Under the pieces are notes generated by a model that was not told the DNA's origin, ran no database searches, and saw nothing but the letters and a program-made list of their open reading frames with translations. A stretch of DNA of 64,000 nucleotides from Anaeroglomus sp964550565 (GTDB lineage Bacteria; Planctomycetota; Phycisphaerae; Sedimentisphaerales; Anaerohalosphaeraceae), in assembly GCA_964550565.1 (NCBI GenBank), contig CAZKAI010000002.1:1-64000 (forward strand). Direction: 5' to 3'. Below, piece after piece: positions 55,716 through 64,000 of the stretch. How positions within the stretch are numbered: the first letter of the stretch is position 1; every line of letters begins with the position of its first letter. Both the position numbers and the translations under genes were made by a program.

Positions 55716-55744
55716 TGAAAAAGGCTGGAATCGCTTCCAGCCTT
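55716..55744 (-). terminator. Rho-independent terminator of the B12-binding-type gene
   Basis: Ten-pair stem AAGGCTGGAA / TTCCAGCCTT with a four-base loop, followed on the minus strand by TTTC. It begins 16 bases after the stop at 55760. Confidence 0.82.
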
Positions 55745-55759
55745 GTCTATTATACCGCA

Positions 55760-56488
55760 TTATCGGACGGTTTCTACCAAAAGTTCGTCCTGATTTTCCG
55801 CAGCCCGCGAACGCTGTTTGATGGTTCGAACCGGTGAAGGAATCGCCTGGGGATTGGCATTGGCAAAGGTAATGGCCTCCGTGGCATTTTCGGCGTACAT
55901 ATCGGCCCCGATTTCTTCCCACAGGCCTTCCGCCCTGCCGAAAACACCGCCGGACAACATAATCCGCATATCCGGGAAGGCATTGACCGAACGAATGGTA
56001 TCAATTAACTGACGCACTGCGGGGGCATCCTTGCCGTCGATGCCGTAGATGACAAGCATCGAGGGTTTGAAAGAATGGATAAAGGTCATCACATCGTCGT
56101 TGCTGACGGTGCCGCCCAGAAAACGGGCATCCCAGCCGTCGCTTTCGAATAAATCGGCAATCATCTGGCCGCCCAACTCTGCCTTTTCATTGTTGGCTGA
56201 GCAAACGACGACCTTTTTGGCTTTTCCGGATTTGCGGGGAAGTTTATTCTGCAACTGATTGACAATCGTGCGGTTGATGCGGGAGGCGAAGGCTTCCTGT
56301 GCCGAATCGATCTGGCCATGGCGATACAGGCGGTCGATTTCAACCATAATCGGCCAGATAATATCAACGTAAACGCGATTGGCTGGAGTACCGGTCTGCA
56401 AGACTTCTTCAATGATCGAGCGACATTCAATGCGGTTGCCATCCAGAAGTGAATTCAGATACCGTTCGAGAACATATTCCTTGACCAT
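55760..56488 (-). CDS. B12-binding-type two-domain protein lacking the usual cobalamin-ligand histidines
   Basis: The 242-residue protein has the layout of CarH/methionine-synthase-type cobalamin modules: a helical cap (about 1-85) and a Rossmann-like B12-binding domain (90-210; V-V-V-C-S-A-N-N, L-F-E-S-D-G-W-D-A-R-F-L-G-G, M-L-S-G-G-V-F-G). Where those proteins have E-x-H-x-x-G, this reads E-K-A-E-L-G (A103 for the lower-ligand histidine). The cap W-x9-E-H motif reads Y55-x9-E65-A66. There is no DNA-binding domain. It may bind cobalamin base-on or histidine-off, or another ligand. It is monocistronic with its own terminator. Confidence 0.8.
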   Translation of the reverse strand: MVKEYVLERYLNSLLDGNRIECRSIIEEVLQTGTPANRVYVDIIWPIMVEIDRLYRHGQIDSAQEAFASRINRTIVNQLQNKLPRKSGKAKKVVVCSANNEKAELGGQMIADLFESDGWDARFLGGTVSNDDVMTFIHSFKPSMLVIYGIDGKDAPAVRQLIDTIRSVNAFPDMRIMLSGGVFGRAEGLWEEIGADMYAENATEAITFANANPQAIPSPVRTIKQRSRAAENQDELLVETVR

Positions 56489-56905
56489 AATTAACCTCTC
56501 TCTTGTCCAGCTTTTTCTTGTTTACCTTTTCCTGCCTCAACTTCACATTCCATTGTGAACATGGGCAACTTTTAAGCTATGGGTAACTATCGGAAGCTCA
56601 ATAAAAAATTCTTTAGTTAATTTGGGTTATATAGGAAATATAAAAAACCTTTTTCCGTGTAATCCAAAAGATTTGTATCTCTATTAAATTCTGTGACTTA
56701 TGCATGAATAAAAGGCTAATCTATTCAATTCAGGTCTGATAAAAACAGGGAGACAGTGAGAAGACAGCCGGAAAATTTGTTCGCAAAAATATTATTTTTA
56801 CCCATTTTAACACGACATTTTTTTACGCTGAGAATCTTCTCCAGAAAAAATGAAAAACGAACAAAAAAAGGCCGATACTATCTTATTAATCAATGACTGC
56901 GATGA
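56489..56905. other. Divergent intergenic region between B12-type gene and mlaE
   Basis: Very AT-rich. No convincing promoter was placed. A 19-codon frame (56850-56909) ends in TGA overlapping the GTG start of mlaE (GTGA). It may be a coupled leader peptide or chance. Confidence 0.4.
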
Positions 56906-57727
56906 GTGAAATTTCTTATGATTTTATCATTTATTGACAAATGGGTACAAGGCGTCAACAATCTGGGGAGATTTTCTCGATTTATTTTCGCCGCCTCCAA
57001 GTGCATGATCGCCACCTCGTTTCAACCCAAAACCTACCCCCTGATCTGGACACAGATGAACACCATTGGCGTCAAAAGCGTGCCGGTCGTCATGGCAACC
57101 GGAGCATTTGTGGGTATGATTCTGGCGGTTCAGGCCTATGGACAGCTTGCGGCGATGGGACTGGAAGAGCGTCTGGGGGTGCTGATAAATATCGCCGTCG
57201 TCAAGGAGCTGGGGCCGGTACTGGCGGCGGTGATGCTCGCAGGTCGGGTTGGCGGCGCATTGACGGCCGAGCTGGGCACCATGAACGTGACCGAACAGAT
57301 TGCAGCCGTGGAAAGCATGGGGACCGACCCGGTCAAATACCTCGTCGCGCCGCGTGTTCTGTCCTGCCTGCTGCTGACGCCGGCACTGATTGTCTATGCC
57401 GACCTGCTGGGCATCCTCGGCGGCTATTTTGTCAGCGTCATCCAATTCAAGATCAACAGCGGCGCCTACTGGGATTTCAGTGCCATGGGTGTTGAATTCT
57501 GGGATATCGGGACGGGAATTTTTAAAGGCGTCTTCTTCGGCGGCGCCATCGCCATGATTAGCTGTTATAAAGGATTCACCTGCCGCGAAGGAGCCCAGGG
57601 TGTCGGCGAGGCCTGCACCGAGGCCTTTGTCGGCTGTTTTATCTCGATTCTGGCTCTGAATTATGTGTTTGCCGTCACGCTGGATGCAATCTACAAAACC
57701 TTCTGGCCGCTGCGTTCGCTAATATAG
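56906..57727 (+). CDS. mlaE: MlaE-family ABC permease (lipid/organic-solvent transport)
   Basis: The 273-residue permease matches the MlaE/YrbE family: V-V-M-A-T-G-A-F-V-G-M-I-L-A-V-Q, V-V-K-E-L-G-P-V-L-A-A-V-M-L-A-G-R-V-G-G-A-L-T-A-E-L-G-T-M, and T-E-Q-I-A-A-V-E-S-M-G-T-D-P. It moves phospholipids between the membranes with MlaF and an MCE-domain protein (MlaD), which is not in the window. The GTG at 56906 is the longest start; ATG 56918 is an alternative. The gene lies 12 bases before mlaF. Confidence 0.93.
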   Translation: MKFLMILSFIDKWVQGVNNLGRFSRFIFAASKCMIATSFQPKTYPLIWTQMNTIGVKSVPVVMATGAFVGMILAVQAYGQLAAMGLEERLGVLINIAVVKELGPVLAAVMLAGRVGGALTAELGTMNVTEQIAAVESMGTDPVKYLVAPRVLSCLLLTPALIVYADLLGILGGYFVSVIQFKINSGAYWDFSAMGVEFWDIGTGIFKGVFFGGAIAMISCYKGFTCREGAQGVGEACTEAFVGCFISILALNYVFAVTLDAIYKTFWPLRSLI

Positions 57728-57739
57728 GAGAATTCCGCT

Positions 57740-58576
57740 GTGATTCGTCCCGACATTCATCCTCAAGATGGCATCCTGGTCGCCAAAAACTTAGTCAAAG
57801 TATTTGGCAAGCGGACAGTACTGGATAATGTCTCGCTGGCCATCGAAGAGGGCAAGACCACCGTCATCATCGGCACCAGCGGCTGCGGCAAGACGGTCTT
57901 CATGAAGCATCTGATTGTGCTGGAGCGGCCGACCGAAGGGCAGATCTTTTTTCGCAGCAATCGCATCGACAACCTTCGCCCGCGTCAACTGGCGGGTATT
58001 CGGACACAATTCGGCTTTTGTTTCCAGATGGGTGCCCTGTTTGACAGCCTGACGGTATTCGAAAATATTATTTTCCCCATCCAGCAGCACCGCAAAATCA
58101 CCGACTACAAAGCCCTTGATGAACTGGTCAAGCACAAGCTGGCCCTGGTGGGCATGGACGGCTATCAGAATCAGTATCCGGCCAGTCTTTCCGGCGGGCA
58201 GAAAAAACGTGTTTCACTGGCTCGGGCAATTGCACTGGATCCCACGGTCATCTTCTATGATGAGCCGACAACCGGGCTGGACCCGATCACGTCCGATGTC
58301 ATCAACGAGCTTATCCTGAAACTCAAGCAGGAATTGAAAGTGACCAGCATCGTAGTCACCCATGACATGAAAAGCGCCTACAAAATTGCCGACCGCATCG
58401 TGATGTTTTATCACGGCAAAATCATCGCTGACGGCAATGCCGACCATATTCGCAATCACCCCAATGACCTGGTCCAGCAATTTATCGAAGGCCGGGTCAG
58501 CGAGGCCGATCTGGCAGCACTCAAACTGGGCGGCACCAAATACCAGACCCAGTTTCTGCCCGAAGATTTCAAGTAG
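57740..58576 (+). CDS. mlaF: MlaF-family ABC transporter ATPase
   Basis: The 278-residue ATPase starts with GTG 57740 behind TAGGAGA. Walker A is I-G-T-S-G-C-G-K-T-V, the Q-loop reads F-C-F-Q-M-G-A-L-F-D-S-L-T-V, the signature is L-S-G-G-Q-K-K-R-V-S-L-A-R, Walker B is I-F-Y-D-E-P-T-T-G-L-D-P and the switch histidine V-V-T-H-D-M. The F-Q-M-G-A-L-F-D-S-L segment is diagnostic of MlaF-type subunits. It powers the adjacent MlaE permease. Confidence 0.95.
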   Translation: MIRPDIHPQDGILVAKNLVKVFGKRTVLDNVSLAIEEGKTTVIIGTSGCGKTVFMKHLIVLERPTEGQIFFRSNRIDNLRPRQLAGIRTQFGFCFQMGALFDSLTVFENIIFPIQQHRKITDYKALDELVKHKLALVGMDGYQNQYPASLSGGQKKRVSLARAIALDPTVIFYDEPTTGLDPITSDVINELILKLKQELKVTSIVVTHDMKSAYKIADRIVMFYHGKIIADGNADHIRNHPNDLVQQFIEGRVSEADLAALKLGGTKYQTQFLPEDFK

Positions 58577-58593
58577 CCCAGCCCCTTGCCGAA

Positions 58594-59748
58594 TCAGCCC
58601 TTTTGCTCCGGAGGCATTTTTGGAGGCTTGCTGCGTGAAAACCAGTGCCGTATCACCTTGGTACCTGCTACGGTCGTCTCTGCCATAGACTGGCCGGTTG
58701 CCGCAACCGCCCGCACAGGAATCCGCACACATTCAGTCAGCGTCCTGGCCGTCTGATCAAGGGCCTGACCGATGGCATCCTTGGCCTGATCGGTAGCCTG
58801 GCTGGAGCGGGCCTTGACAAATCCCCATACATCGGAAAAGAAAATATCGCGTACATCGGCGTAAAAATCCCCCACGCGATTCAACAGACCCGCCTTGGCC
58901 GCCTGCGGATTCCATCGTCGAAACGCCCGGCAGCGATCCATGGCGGCATGGCCTGCGATGGACGTCATGAATCCCGCTCCGATTCCCTGGGCGATATCAT
59001 CGGTCAGGCGTCCCACGCCGGGCAGCTTGGAGGCCAGCGCCTCAATCAGATTCTTGCCCATATTGATATAATTGACTGTTGCCACGATATTGAGAATGTC
59101 AATCCCGATACGAATGGTCTGACCCAGGGCGGGCCGGGTGTTGTAGGTCTGGATAATCCGCCCGGTCATCAACACATTGCGATACAATACGATAAAGATG
59201 TCGGCGGATTTGTAGGGACTCAGCGTCACTCCCAGCATGACATCGCGGACACAATCGCGAACCTGGCGAGAGGCCTGACGGTCCAGCAAATCGAGCGCTG
59301 GAAGGATGGTCTTTTCCTCTGTCGTCAGGACTAACTGATGCATCTGCTCAAAATCGCGCGTCTGGCTGAATGCAGGAGCAAGACGATTCAATTCCGCCTG
59401 AATTTGCCCTCGCATCTGCTCATTCAAAAATGGATTTTGCGTCAGCCGCTGCAGGAAACGAAGCTGATACCCGGCCCACCGACGAAGTTGCCTGAGATCG
59501 GCCTGCTCGATGTCCACCGTCGCAGGCGGAGTCAAAGCCCGCGGACTGCCGCCAAGAACACGGAAAAACCAGACGAAAAGCCAGATGATACTGCCCGCCA
59601 GCAGCACCAGAAATACATAGCCGGCCGCCGGATGAATGGAATACAGGGTTTGAAACATCCGCAACAGTTCGAAAATCGCAAACAGGCTCAGCAGCACACC
59701 GAAAAACACGATGCAGGCCTTGACGGTTCGAAAAAAATCACTCAGCAT
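58594..59748 (-). CDS. DUF697-like membrane protein
   Basis: ATG 59748 with GGGAG upstream gives 384 residues; a longer frame to 59772 lacks a ribosome-binding site. Two N-terminal membrane helices (about 10-30 and 40-65) precede a helical domain (about 165-290; S-P-Y-K-S-A-D-I-F-I-V-L-Y-R-N-V-L-M-T, I-Q-T-Y-N-T-R-P). This resembles the YcjF/DUF697 family. The C-terminal part is amphipathic and ends in a basic P/K-rich tail. Function is not established for the family. It converges with mlaF, 17 bases apart. Confidence 0.7.
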   Translation of the reverse strand: MLSDFFRTVKACIVFFGVLLSLFAIFELLRMFQTLYSIHPAAGYVFLVLLAGSIIWLFVWFFRVLGGSPRALTPPATVDIEQADLRQLRRWAGYQLRFLQRLTQNPFLNEQMRGQIQAELNRLAPAFSQTRDFEQMHQLVLTTEEKTILPALDLLDRQASRQVRDCVRDVMLGVTLSPYKSADIFIVLYRNVLMTGRIIQTYNTRPALGQTIRIGIDILNIVATVNYINMGKNLIEALASKLPGVGRLTDDIAQGIGAGFMTSIAGHAAMDRCRAFRRWNPQAAKAGLLNRVGDFYADVRDIFFSDVWGFVKARSSQATDQAKDAIGQALDQTARTLTECVRIPVRAVAATGQSMAETTVAGTKVIRHWFSRSKPPKMPPEQKG

Positions 59749-59860
59749 AAGCTCTCCCTTCTTGTCAGGCAAATTTTCCCGATTTGAGTCTCAACGGAAG
59801 TACGTCGGCCCTATTGTAACAAAAATCGCGTTGCAGGTCAATCCCGCCCGCCGCTTGCGG

Positions 59861-60679
59861 TCAGGAGGCGTAATTATGCATGCCTTTAAAGACATTCGAC
59901 AGGTTCACCCACAGCAGTGTAATGATGATAAAAACCAGCCCCAGGATCACACAGACGCAGTTGGCCCGAAGCATCTTCTGCCGGAACAGGTAACGCCAGT
60001 GGAAATAAAACAGATACATCAGCCAGCAGGCCAGCGACCAGAGTTCCTTGGGATCCCAGCCCCACCAGTCCCCCCAGGCCAGCTTGCCCCACACGCTGCC
60101 CAGAAATAACCCCATGCTCAGCAGCGGAAATCCCAGACAGACCAGCAGATACGCCGACAGCTCATGGCCTTCGCAGGACAATTGCCCGCTGGATTGGTTG
60201 TCGCTGCGGTTGTAATAATACAAACCCAGCCCGGCCTGCAATGCTGCTTTGGCCATCAGCACATACGACAGCATATAGACCGCCACATGCGGGCCGAACA
60301 GCGGGCTTTGCAGCGCAGGCGGCAGTTTCTGCGGTGCATCGGAAAAGACAAAACCCGCCGGAAACAGAAGTATCAGCGTCAGGATAAAATCACCCAGTCC
60401 GTCGGACGGGTGGGTAATACCTGTAAACCGCCGAGCTGCCAGCCCCACCGGCAGCAAAAACACGCCAAGCGTCAAAAACACCTCAAACATATTCTGCATC
60501 GGAACATGATCCACGGTAATCCATCGCAGACCCCACGCACACAGACCAACCAGGCAGGCAAGACAAGCAGCAAAAACGGATGCCTGTCTTTTACGCTTCA
60601 CACGCAGCATCAGGCCGACCGCAATCACCGCCATCATCGCATAGATCAAGAGACCTTCATTGGAATATTTCAACTGCAT
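59861..60679 (-). CDS. ccsA: Cytochrome c biogenesis protein CcsA (ResC/CcsA, system II)
   Basis: The 272-residue membrane protein has about eight helices and the tryptophan-rich haem-handling motif W-G-D-W-W-G-W-D-P-K-E (202-212). Candidate haem-ligand histidines include H58 (V-D-H-V-P), H131 and H227. With ResB it exports haem and attaches it to apocytochromes c outside the cytoplasmic membrane. Its ATG overlaps the end of resB by ten bases. Confidence 0.93.
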   Translation of the reverse strand: MQLKYSNEGLLIYAMMAVIAVGLMLRVKRKRQASVFAACLACLVGLCAWGLRWITVDHVPMQNMFEVFLTLGVFLLPVGLAARRFTGITHPSDGLGDFILTLILLFPAGFVFSDAPQKLPPALQSPLFGPHVAVYMLSYVLMAKAALQAGLGLYYYNRSDNQSSGQLSCEGHELSAYLLVCLGFPLLSMGLFLGSVWGKLAWGDWWGWDPKELWSLACWLMYLFYFHWRYLFRQKMLRANCVCVILGLVFIIITLLWVNLSNVFKGMHNYAS

Positions 60680-61460
60680 TTGTCAGGCCTCCGATGACTT
60701 TTCACTTTGCGTATGAAATGAACCACCAGCCCAATCGTCAGCAGCACATATCCGCCAAAGACCAGGCTTACTCCCTGGTCCGGAACAACCTGCAGCACCG
60801 AATATTGCCCCATTTCATCCTGGCCATACGAATCCTGATAAATATGAAAACCCGCATAATGCAGCGGATAATTGACTTCGATCTGTTTGGCTGCGACTGG
60901 CTGCCCATCACGAAAAACCTGCACATCGCTGATATAATCGCNNNNNNNNNNNNNNNNNNNNNNNNNNNNNNNNNNNNNNNNNNNNNNNNNNNNNNNNNNN
61001 NNNNNNNNNNNNNNNNNNNNNNNNNNNNNNNNNNNNNNNNNTGTATCTGGAAATCATTCAAGGCAACAGAAAAACCCAAATCCAGAGGTTGCCCATCGGT
61101 TGCCCGGTAAGCCGTTGAGGATTGCCGTTCGGGGTAAAGTTTCAGATAGCAGGGTTCGATCCAGGGTTTGCCCAGAATGGAGGCCGTCATCTTCTGGCCC
61201 GCACGCGAGCCCCATAAGCCCCCCAACAGGATCAGCACACATCCCGCGTGCATCAAAAACAGCATGGACCGCTTGTGCAGTGCGCGAAAAGCAGCAATCG
61301 ACATCACCAGCAGGACTGTAAAGCCAATCCACCATGCCGCCAGCGGGACGGAATTAAAAAACGCCCGGGCATTCTCGGCCCCGAGAAACGCACCGAAAAT
61401 ACTCAGCAGGCACAATACCGCAATGGCCGCCAGACCCAGATGAAAGATCCAATTCTTCAT
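60670..61460 (-). CDS. resB: ResB-like cytochrome c biogenesis protein (interrupted by a sequencing gap)
   Basis: The N-terminal part (61460 to 61042) has three membrane helices including F-R-A-L-H-K-R-S-M-L-F-L-M-H-A-G-C-V-L-I-L-L-G-G. The C-terminal part (60941 to 60670) has Y-P-L-H-Y-A-G-F-H-I-Y-Q-D-S-Y and a last membrane helix, as ResB proteins do. The two parts are in different frames across the 100 Ns because the gap length is arbitrary, not because of a proven frameshift. It partners CcsA, with which it overlaps. The true length cannot be stated. Confidence 0.85.
60942..61041. other. Scaffold gap (100 N)
   Basis: Exactly 100 undetermined bases, the usual placeholder for a gap of unknown size, lying inside resB. 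Confidence 0.99.
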
Positions 61461-61524
61461 AGCCGGGGACTATACCACACAGACCCCGGCCTGAACACTC
61501 TTTTTTTGTACGCATCCAGCGGGA

Positions 61525-64000
61525 TTACTGCCCCGGAGAGGGAGCCGCCGCAGTCCAATTGCCCACATCATTGCCGTAAGCAGCCGGATTAATCCGCGTC
61601 AGACTCTGGCCCTGCCCATCCGCACTGACCGGCCAGGGAGACTCATCATCATAATTGACCTGATCGATTCGGATATAGTTGCGAGGCTTGCCCAAAGGCT
61701 GGTCCCCTGCCCGGCAAAGACGCACTTTTTCGCCGCCGTTGCTCAGGCCGGTATCACTGGCAAACGGTCCAAATACAACCGTTCCCGCAGGCACCTGTCC
61801 GCCATAGTACGCCCCAAATGCAGTGGGATTCTTGGCGATAATAATGATACCTCCGGCCGGAATCGTTGTATCCATCGGGAAGGTAAAGTCAACTCCCTCG
61901 GTAAACTGCCACGGCACAACATCGGTCTGATAGACTCCGGCGGCAATTTCGGTCTTGACCGCATCCTGCAGCATCACCGCTGAACCGGAGATATTCCGCA
62001 ACTCAATATACTCATCGCCGGTATTGTCGGCGGATGGATTGTACTGGATTTCTGTAATGACCAGCGGCCCGACCTTGGGATTGGAATTCTGTTCATCGGG
62101 TGTTCGAGATTCCATCGCCACAAAATCCATCCCGCCAGTGCTCTTGATATATCGGCCAAAGGAAACATTGCGTTCGGATGCGTCAAAATCCTGCACCGCC
62201 TGGAAACCGGTCATCTGGCCATCCAGCGTCGCCGATAGAACCACGGTCTCGCCATTTTCGCTGAGGGCAAACGCGGAACCGAAATCCGTATTTTCGTACA
62301 ACACCAGATAATCATGGGCGCCAATAGAAGTATTGTCCGGAATGAGGTATTTGGTCGGATTCGCCGCATCATCGGTCAGGTACCAGCCGCCAACGGAGAT
62401 ATCCTGACTGGTGGTATTATAGAATTCAATCCAGTCCGGATTCTCATTGTCGGAGTGGGCCAGAAGTTCGTTAATCACGATGCTTCCGGGAGCCAGGCCG
62501 ACTTCATCGGTTCCGGGAGAGCCACCCGCAAACACGCTGGGACGCCAGCCGGCTTTTTGACCCCACAGTGTCACATCAGGATTGGCAGGATCAAGGATGG
62601 TCAGTGAGAAACCATCGCCATCGGTCAGCGGATACCAGGAATCTTTATAGGCAAACGACAAGATGATACGGCCAAGAGCGTCCTGAAGTTCAAGGGTCTC
62701 ACCGGCGTTATCCAGCGAACCTTCCTGCCACTCAATCACGGGAACACCGGCAGGAATCTGCGTATAATACGATTCAAATACGGCTTTATTCCTGACCAGC
62801 AGCACAAGACCGCCCGCATCGAGTGTTACATCGCCGAAAGTATGAGCCATGCCCTTGGTAAAACCAGCCAGGTTGAGATTCAATGACGCAGACCCGATGT
62901 TTTTCAGTTCGATATATTCCAGATTCGGGTCGGCTGGATGATACATAATTTCAGCAATTCGCAGATATTCACGAACCGCACCGGTCGCGAAGACCGCATC
63001 GGCCAGCGCACTCCATGCCCCGCCCGAGGTTCGGGCGCGGGCTTTGGCCTGCACGGACTTATCCAGCGTAATAGCTTGTCCCAGATAGCGTATTGCCGAA
63101 GAGCTGACCGCTCCGCCCGCCTGACGCGGATCAGACCCGTCCAGCGTGTACCACACTTCATCGGAGGGAATCGACAAAGACAGGCCCGACGGCACAGAGA
63201 TATCACCGCCATACTGATTGACATAGTTAATGCGAAACTCCGGCGCTGTAACCGTCGGATACCAGGCCGGACTTTTTCCGGTAAGCTGAGCCAGCACGAC
63301 ATCGCGACGAGTGGGAATAAATTCATTGAGCAGGCGATTGACTTCGGTAAGCCATTCATTATTTCTTGTATAAGGCGTCGCGGCACGGCGGTTATCACCC
63401 CAGCGGGCGGACTCGCCCACAATCGCCCGGTCAATCTGGTTGGTAAGGTTCGTAAATAACGCAGCAAAGTTGGATGCAATCAGAGCCCCATTGTGGAAGA
63501 AATGCTTATGCACCCGATCACCAAACAGCGTTCGATATTCAGGATTGTTCGCAATCCATCTCTGATGCAGGCCGGTCGGAGCCATATTTGTATTCTTTGT
63601 AGTTACGTTGACCGGGGCCAGCGACGTCCCGTCATCCATGACATGTTCGGCATCCCACATGTGCCAGCGCCAGCGTCCCGCCGGGTCGAAGCGATTGTGC
63701 GAGGCATACCAGTTTTTCCCGTCCCAGTCGCCGTTGCCCAGATAATAATTAGCCAGCAGATAATCAATAAAGTCCGCCACGTCCAGTTTTCCCTTGAGAT
63801 TCTCAAAAGCCGTAACCGTATTGGGGGACGTTGCCGACAGATTGAACAGGGCCATATAATCCGTATTGCTGCCGCTGACAATGTTGGTGTAATCATGTTT
63901 TAAAATATCATAATCTTCTTTCTCTCCACCCAAGTAGGAGGCAGCGAAGGAATCATCCGGTCGCTCGTGGACCCAGTACAATCCCCAGTACAGACCATTG
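61525..64000 (-). CDS. CotH-kinase / lamin-tail-domain secreted protein, N-terminus beyond window
   Basis: About 825 C-terminal residues are present. The frame stays open through base 64000 (N-G-L-Y-W-G-L-Y-W-V-H-E-R-P-D-D-S-F-A), so the gene starts outside. In order: the CotH-kinase region (W-R-W-H-M-W-D-A-E-H-V, F-G-D-R-V-H-K-H-F-F), a chitobiase-C-like repeat (T-L-D-G-S-D-P-R), then three lamin-tail domains (I-A-E-I-M-Y-H-P, I-V-I-N-E-L-L-A-H-S, I-T-E-I-Q-Y-N-P). It parallels the C-terminal two thirds of the protein at 40421-46051 and ends in the same A-x-P-S-P-G-Q / D-P-G-Q style. It lies 64 bases after resB on the same strand. Confidence 0.87.
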   Translation of the reverse strand, partial: NGLYWGLYWVHERPDDSFAASYLGGEKEDYDILKHDYTNIVSGSNTDYMALFNLSATSPNTVTAFENLKGKLDVADFIDYLLANYYLGNGDWDGKNWYASHNRFDPAGRWRWHMWDAEHVMDDGTSLAPVNVTTKNTNMAPTGLHQRWIANNPEYRTLFGDRVHKHFFHNGALIASNFAALFTNLTNQIDRAIVGESARWGDNRRAATPYTRNNEWLTEVNRLLNEFIPTRRDVVLAQLTGKSPAWYPTVTAPEFRINYVNQYGGDISVPSGLSLSIPSDEVWYTLDGSDPRQAGGAVSSSAIRYLGQAITLDKSVQAKARARTSGGAWSALADAVFATGAVREYLRIAEIMYHPADPNLEYIELKNIGSASLNLNLAGFTKGMAHTFGDVTLDAGGLVLLVRNKAVFESYYTQIPAGVPVIEWQEGSLDNAGETLELQDALGRIILSFAYKDSWYPLTDGDGFSLTILDPANPDVTLWGQKAGWRPSVFAGGSPGTDEVGLAPGSIVINELLAHSDNENPDWIEFYNTTSQDISVGGWYLTDDAANPTKYLIPDNTSIGAHDYLVLYENTDFGSAFALSENGETVVLSATLDGQMTGFQAVQDFDASERNVSFGRYIKSTGGMDFVAMESRTPDEQNSNPKVGPLVITEIQYNPSADNTGDEYIELRNISGSAVMLQDAVKTEIAAGVYQTDVVPWQFTEGVDFTFPMDTTIPAGGIIIIAKNPTAFGAYYGGQVPAGTVVFGPFASDTGLSNGGEKVRLCRAGDQPLGKPRNYIRIDQVNYDDESPWPVSADGQGQSLTRINPAAYGNDVGNWTAAAPSPGQ

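Noticed and set aside
56850..56909. 19-codon frame before mlaE as a real gene
   Set aside because: Too short and weakly signalled to call; kept only as an observation.

Overview
The window looks like a planctomycete chromosome, most likely a Phycisphaerae/Sedimentisphaerales-type anaerobic polysaccharide degrader. This is inferred from very large secreted CotH/lamin-tail/LamG proteins, C-terminal dockerin-like modules of the planctomycete kind (D-x-N-x-D-G ... DLxxFAxxWL), a prepilin-like protein ending in a YYTDGHV motif, a GH106 rhamnosidase-like enzyme, a PhoPQ-regulated-type hydrolase, and an rRNA locus in which 23S-5S is not preceded by 16S. No mobile element, CRISPR array or phage gene was seen. 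A 100-N scaffold gap lies at 60942-61041, and both window ends cut genes.

Layout. 1-5.0 kb: tripartite RND efflux operon (minus strand; outer-membrane factor cut by the window edge). 5.2-12.1 kb: secreted PhoPQ-type hydrolase, prepilin-like protein and GH106 enzyme. 12.3-16.1 kb: uvrB-nadC-birA operon. 16.2-25.9 kb: long minus-strand run of a secreted helical-repeat protein, two peptide-binding lipoproteins, OppB, OppC, OppD, OppF, a STAS protein and a tandem-ACT protein, with a good sigma70-type promoter at its head. 26.4-27.4 kb: DUF547 protein. 27.6-31.6 kb: tRNA-Ile, tRNA-Ala, 23S and 5S on the minus strand, with promoter, leader terminator and final terminator but no 16S.

31.8-38.6 kb is the most interesting part: an RtcR-controlled RNA-repair island. 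rtcR is divergent and has its own consensus sigma70 promoter. A sigma54-type promoter (GG-N10-GC) faces the other way and heads a transcript carrying two adjacent, defective tRNA-like units (one Leu-like with a 5-nt anticodon loop, one His-like with a largely unpaired acceptor stem), a structured leader, a slipin/SPFH protein, rtcA, rtcB and prfH. The genes fit one programme. RtcR senses broken RNA through its CARF-like domain. RtcA makes 2',3'-cyclic phosphate ends, RtcB ligates, and PrfH releases nascent chains from ribosomes damaged in the decoding centre. The tRNA-like pair is the unexplained component and may be a decoy, a sensor ligand or a repair substrate. This operon points directly into the tRNA-Ile/tRNA-Ala/23S/5S operon with no obvious terminator between them.

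38.7-48.3 kb: NrnA-type DHH phosphoesterase, ribosomal protein bL28, and two large secreted proteins that share an N-terminal domain. 48.7-54.8 kb: AraC regulator, AI-2E-type transporter, CBM9-like protein, GH5-like lipoprotein and a membrane-anchored protein with a sigma-region-4-like segment. 55-58.6 kb: PtsN-type EIIA, a B12-binding-type protein that lacks the usual cobalamin histidines, and MlaE/MlaF lipid-transport subunits. 58.6-64 kb: DUF697-like membrane protein, CcsA and ResB for cytochrome c maturation (ResB interrupted by the gap), and a third CotH/lamin-tail protein cut by the window end.

Family assignments come from reading motifs by eye. No database search was run, and statements about novelty are unverified.
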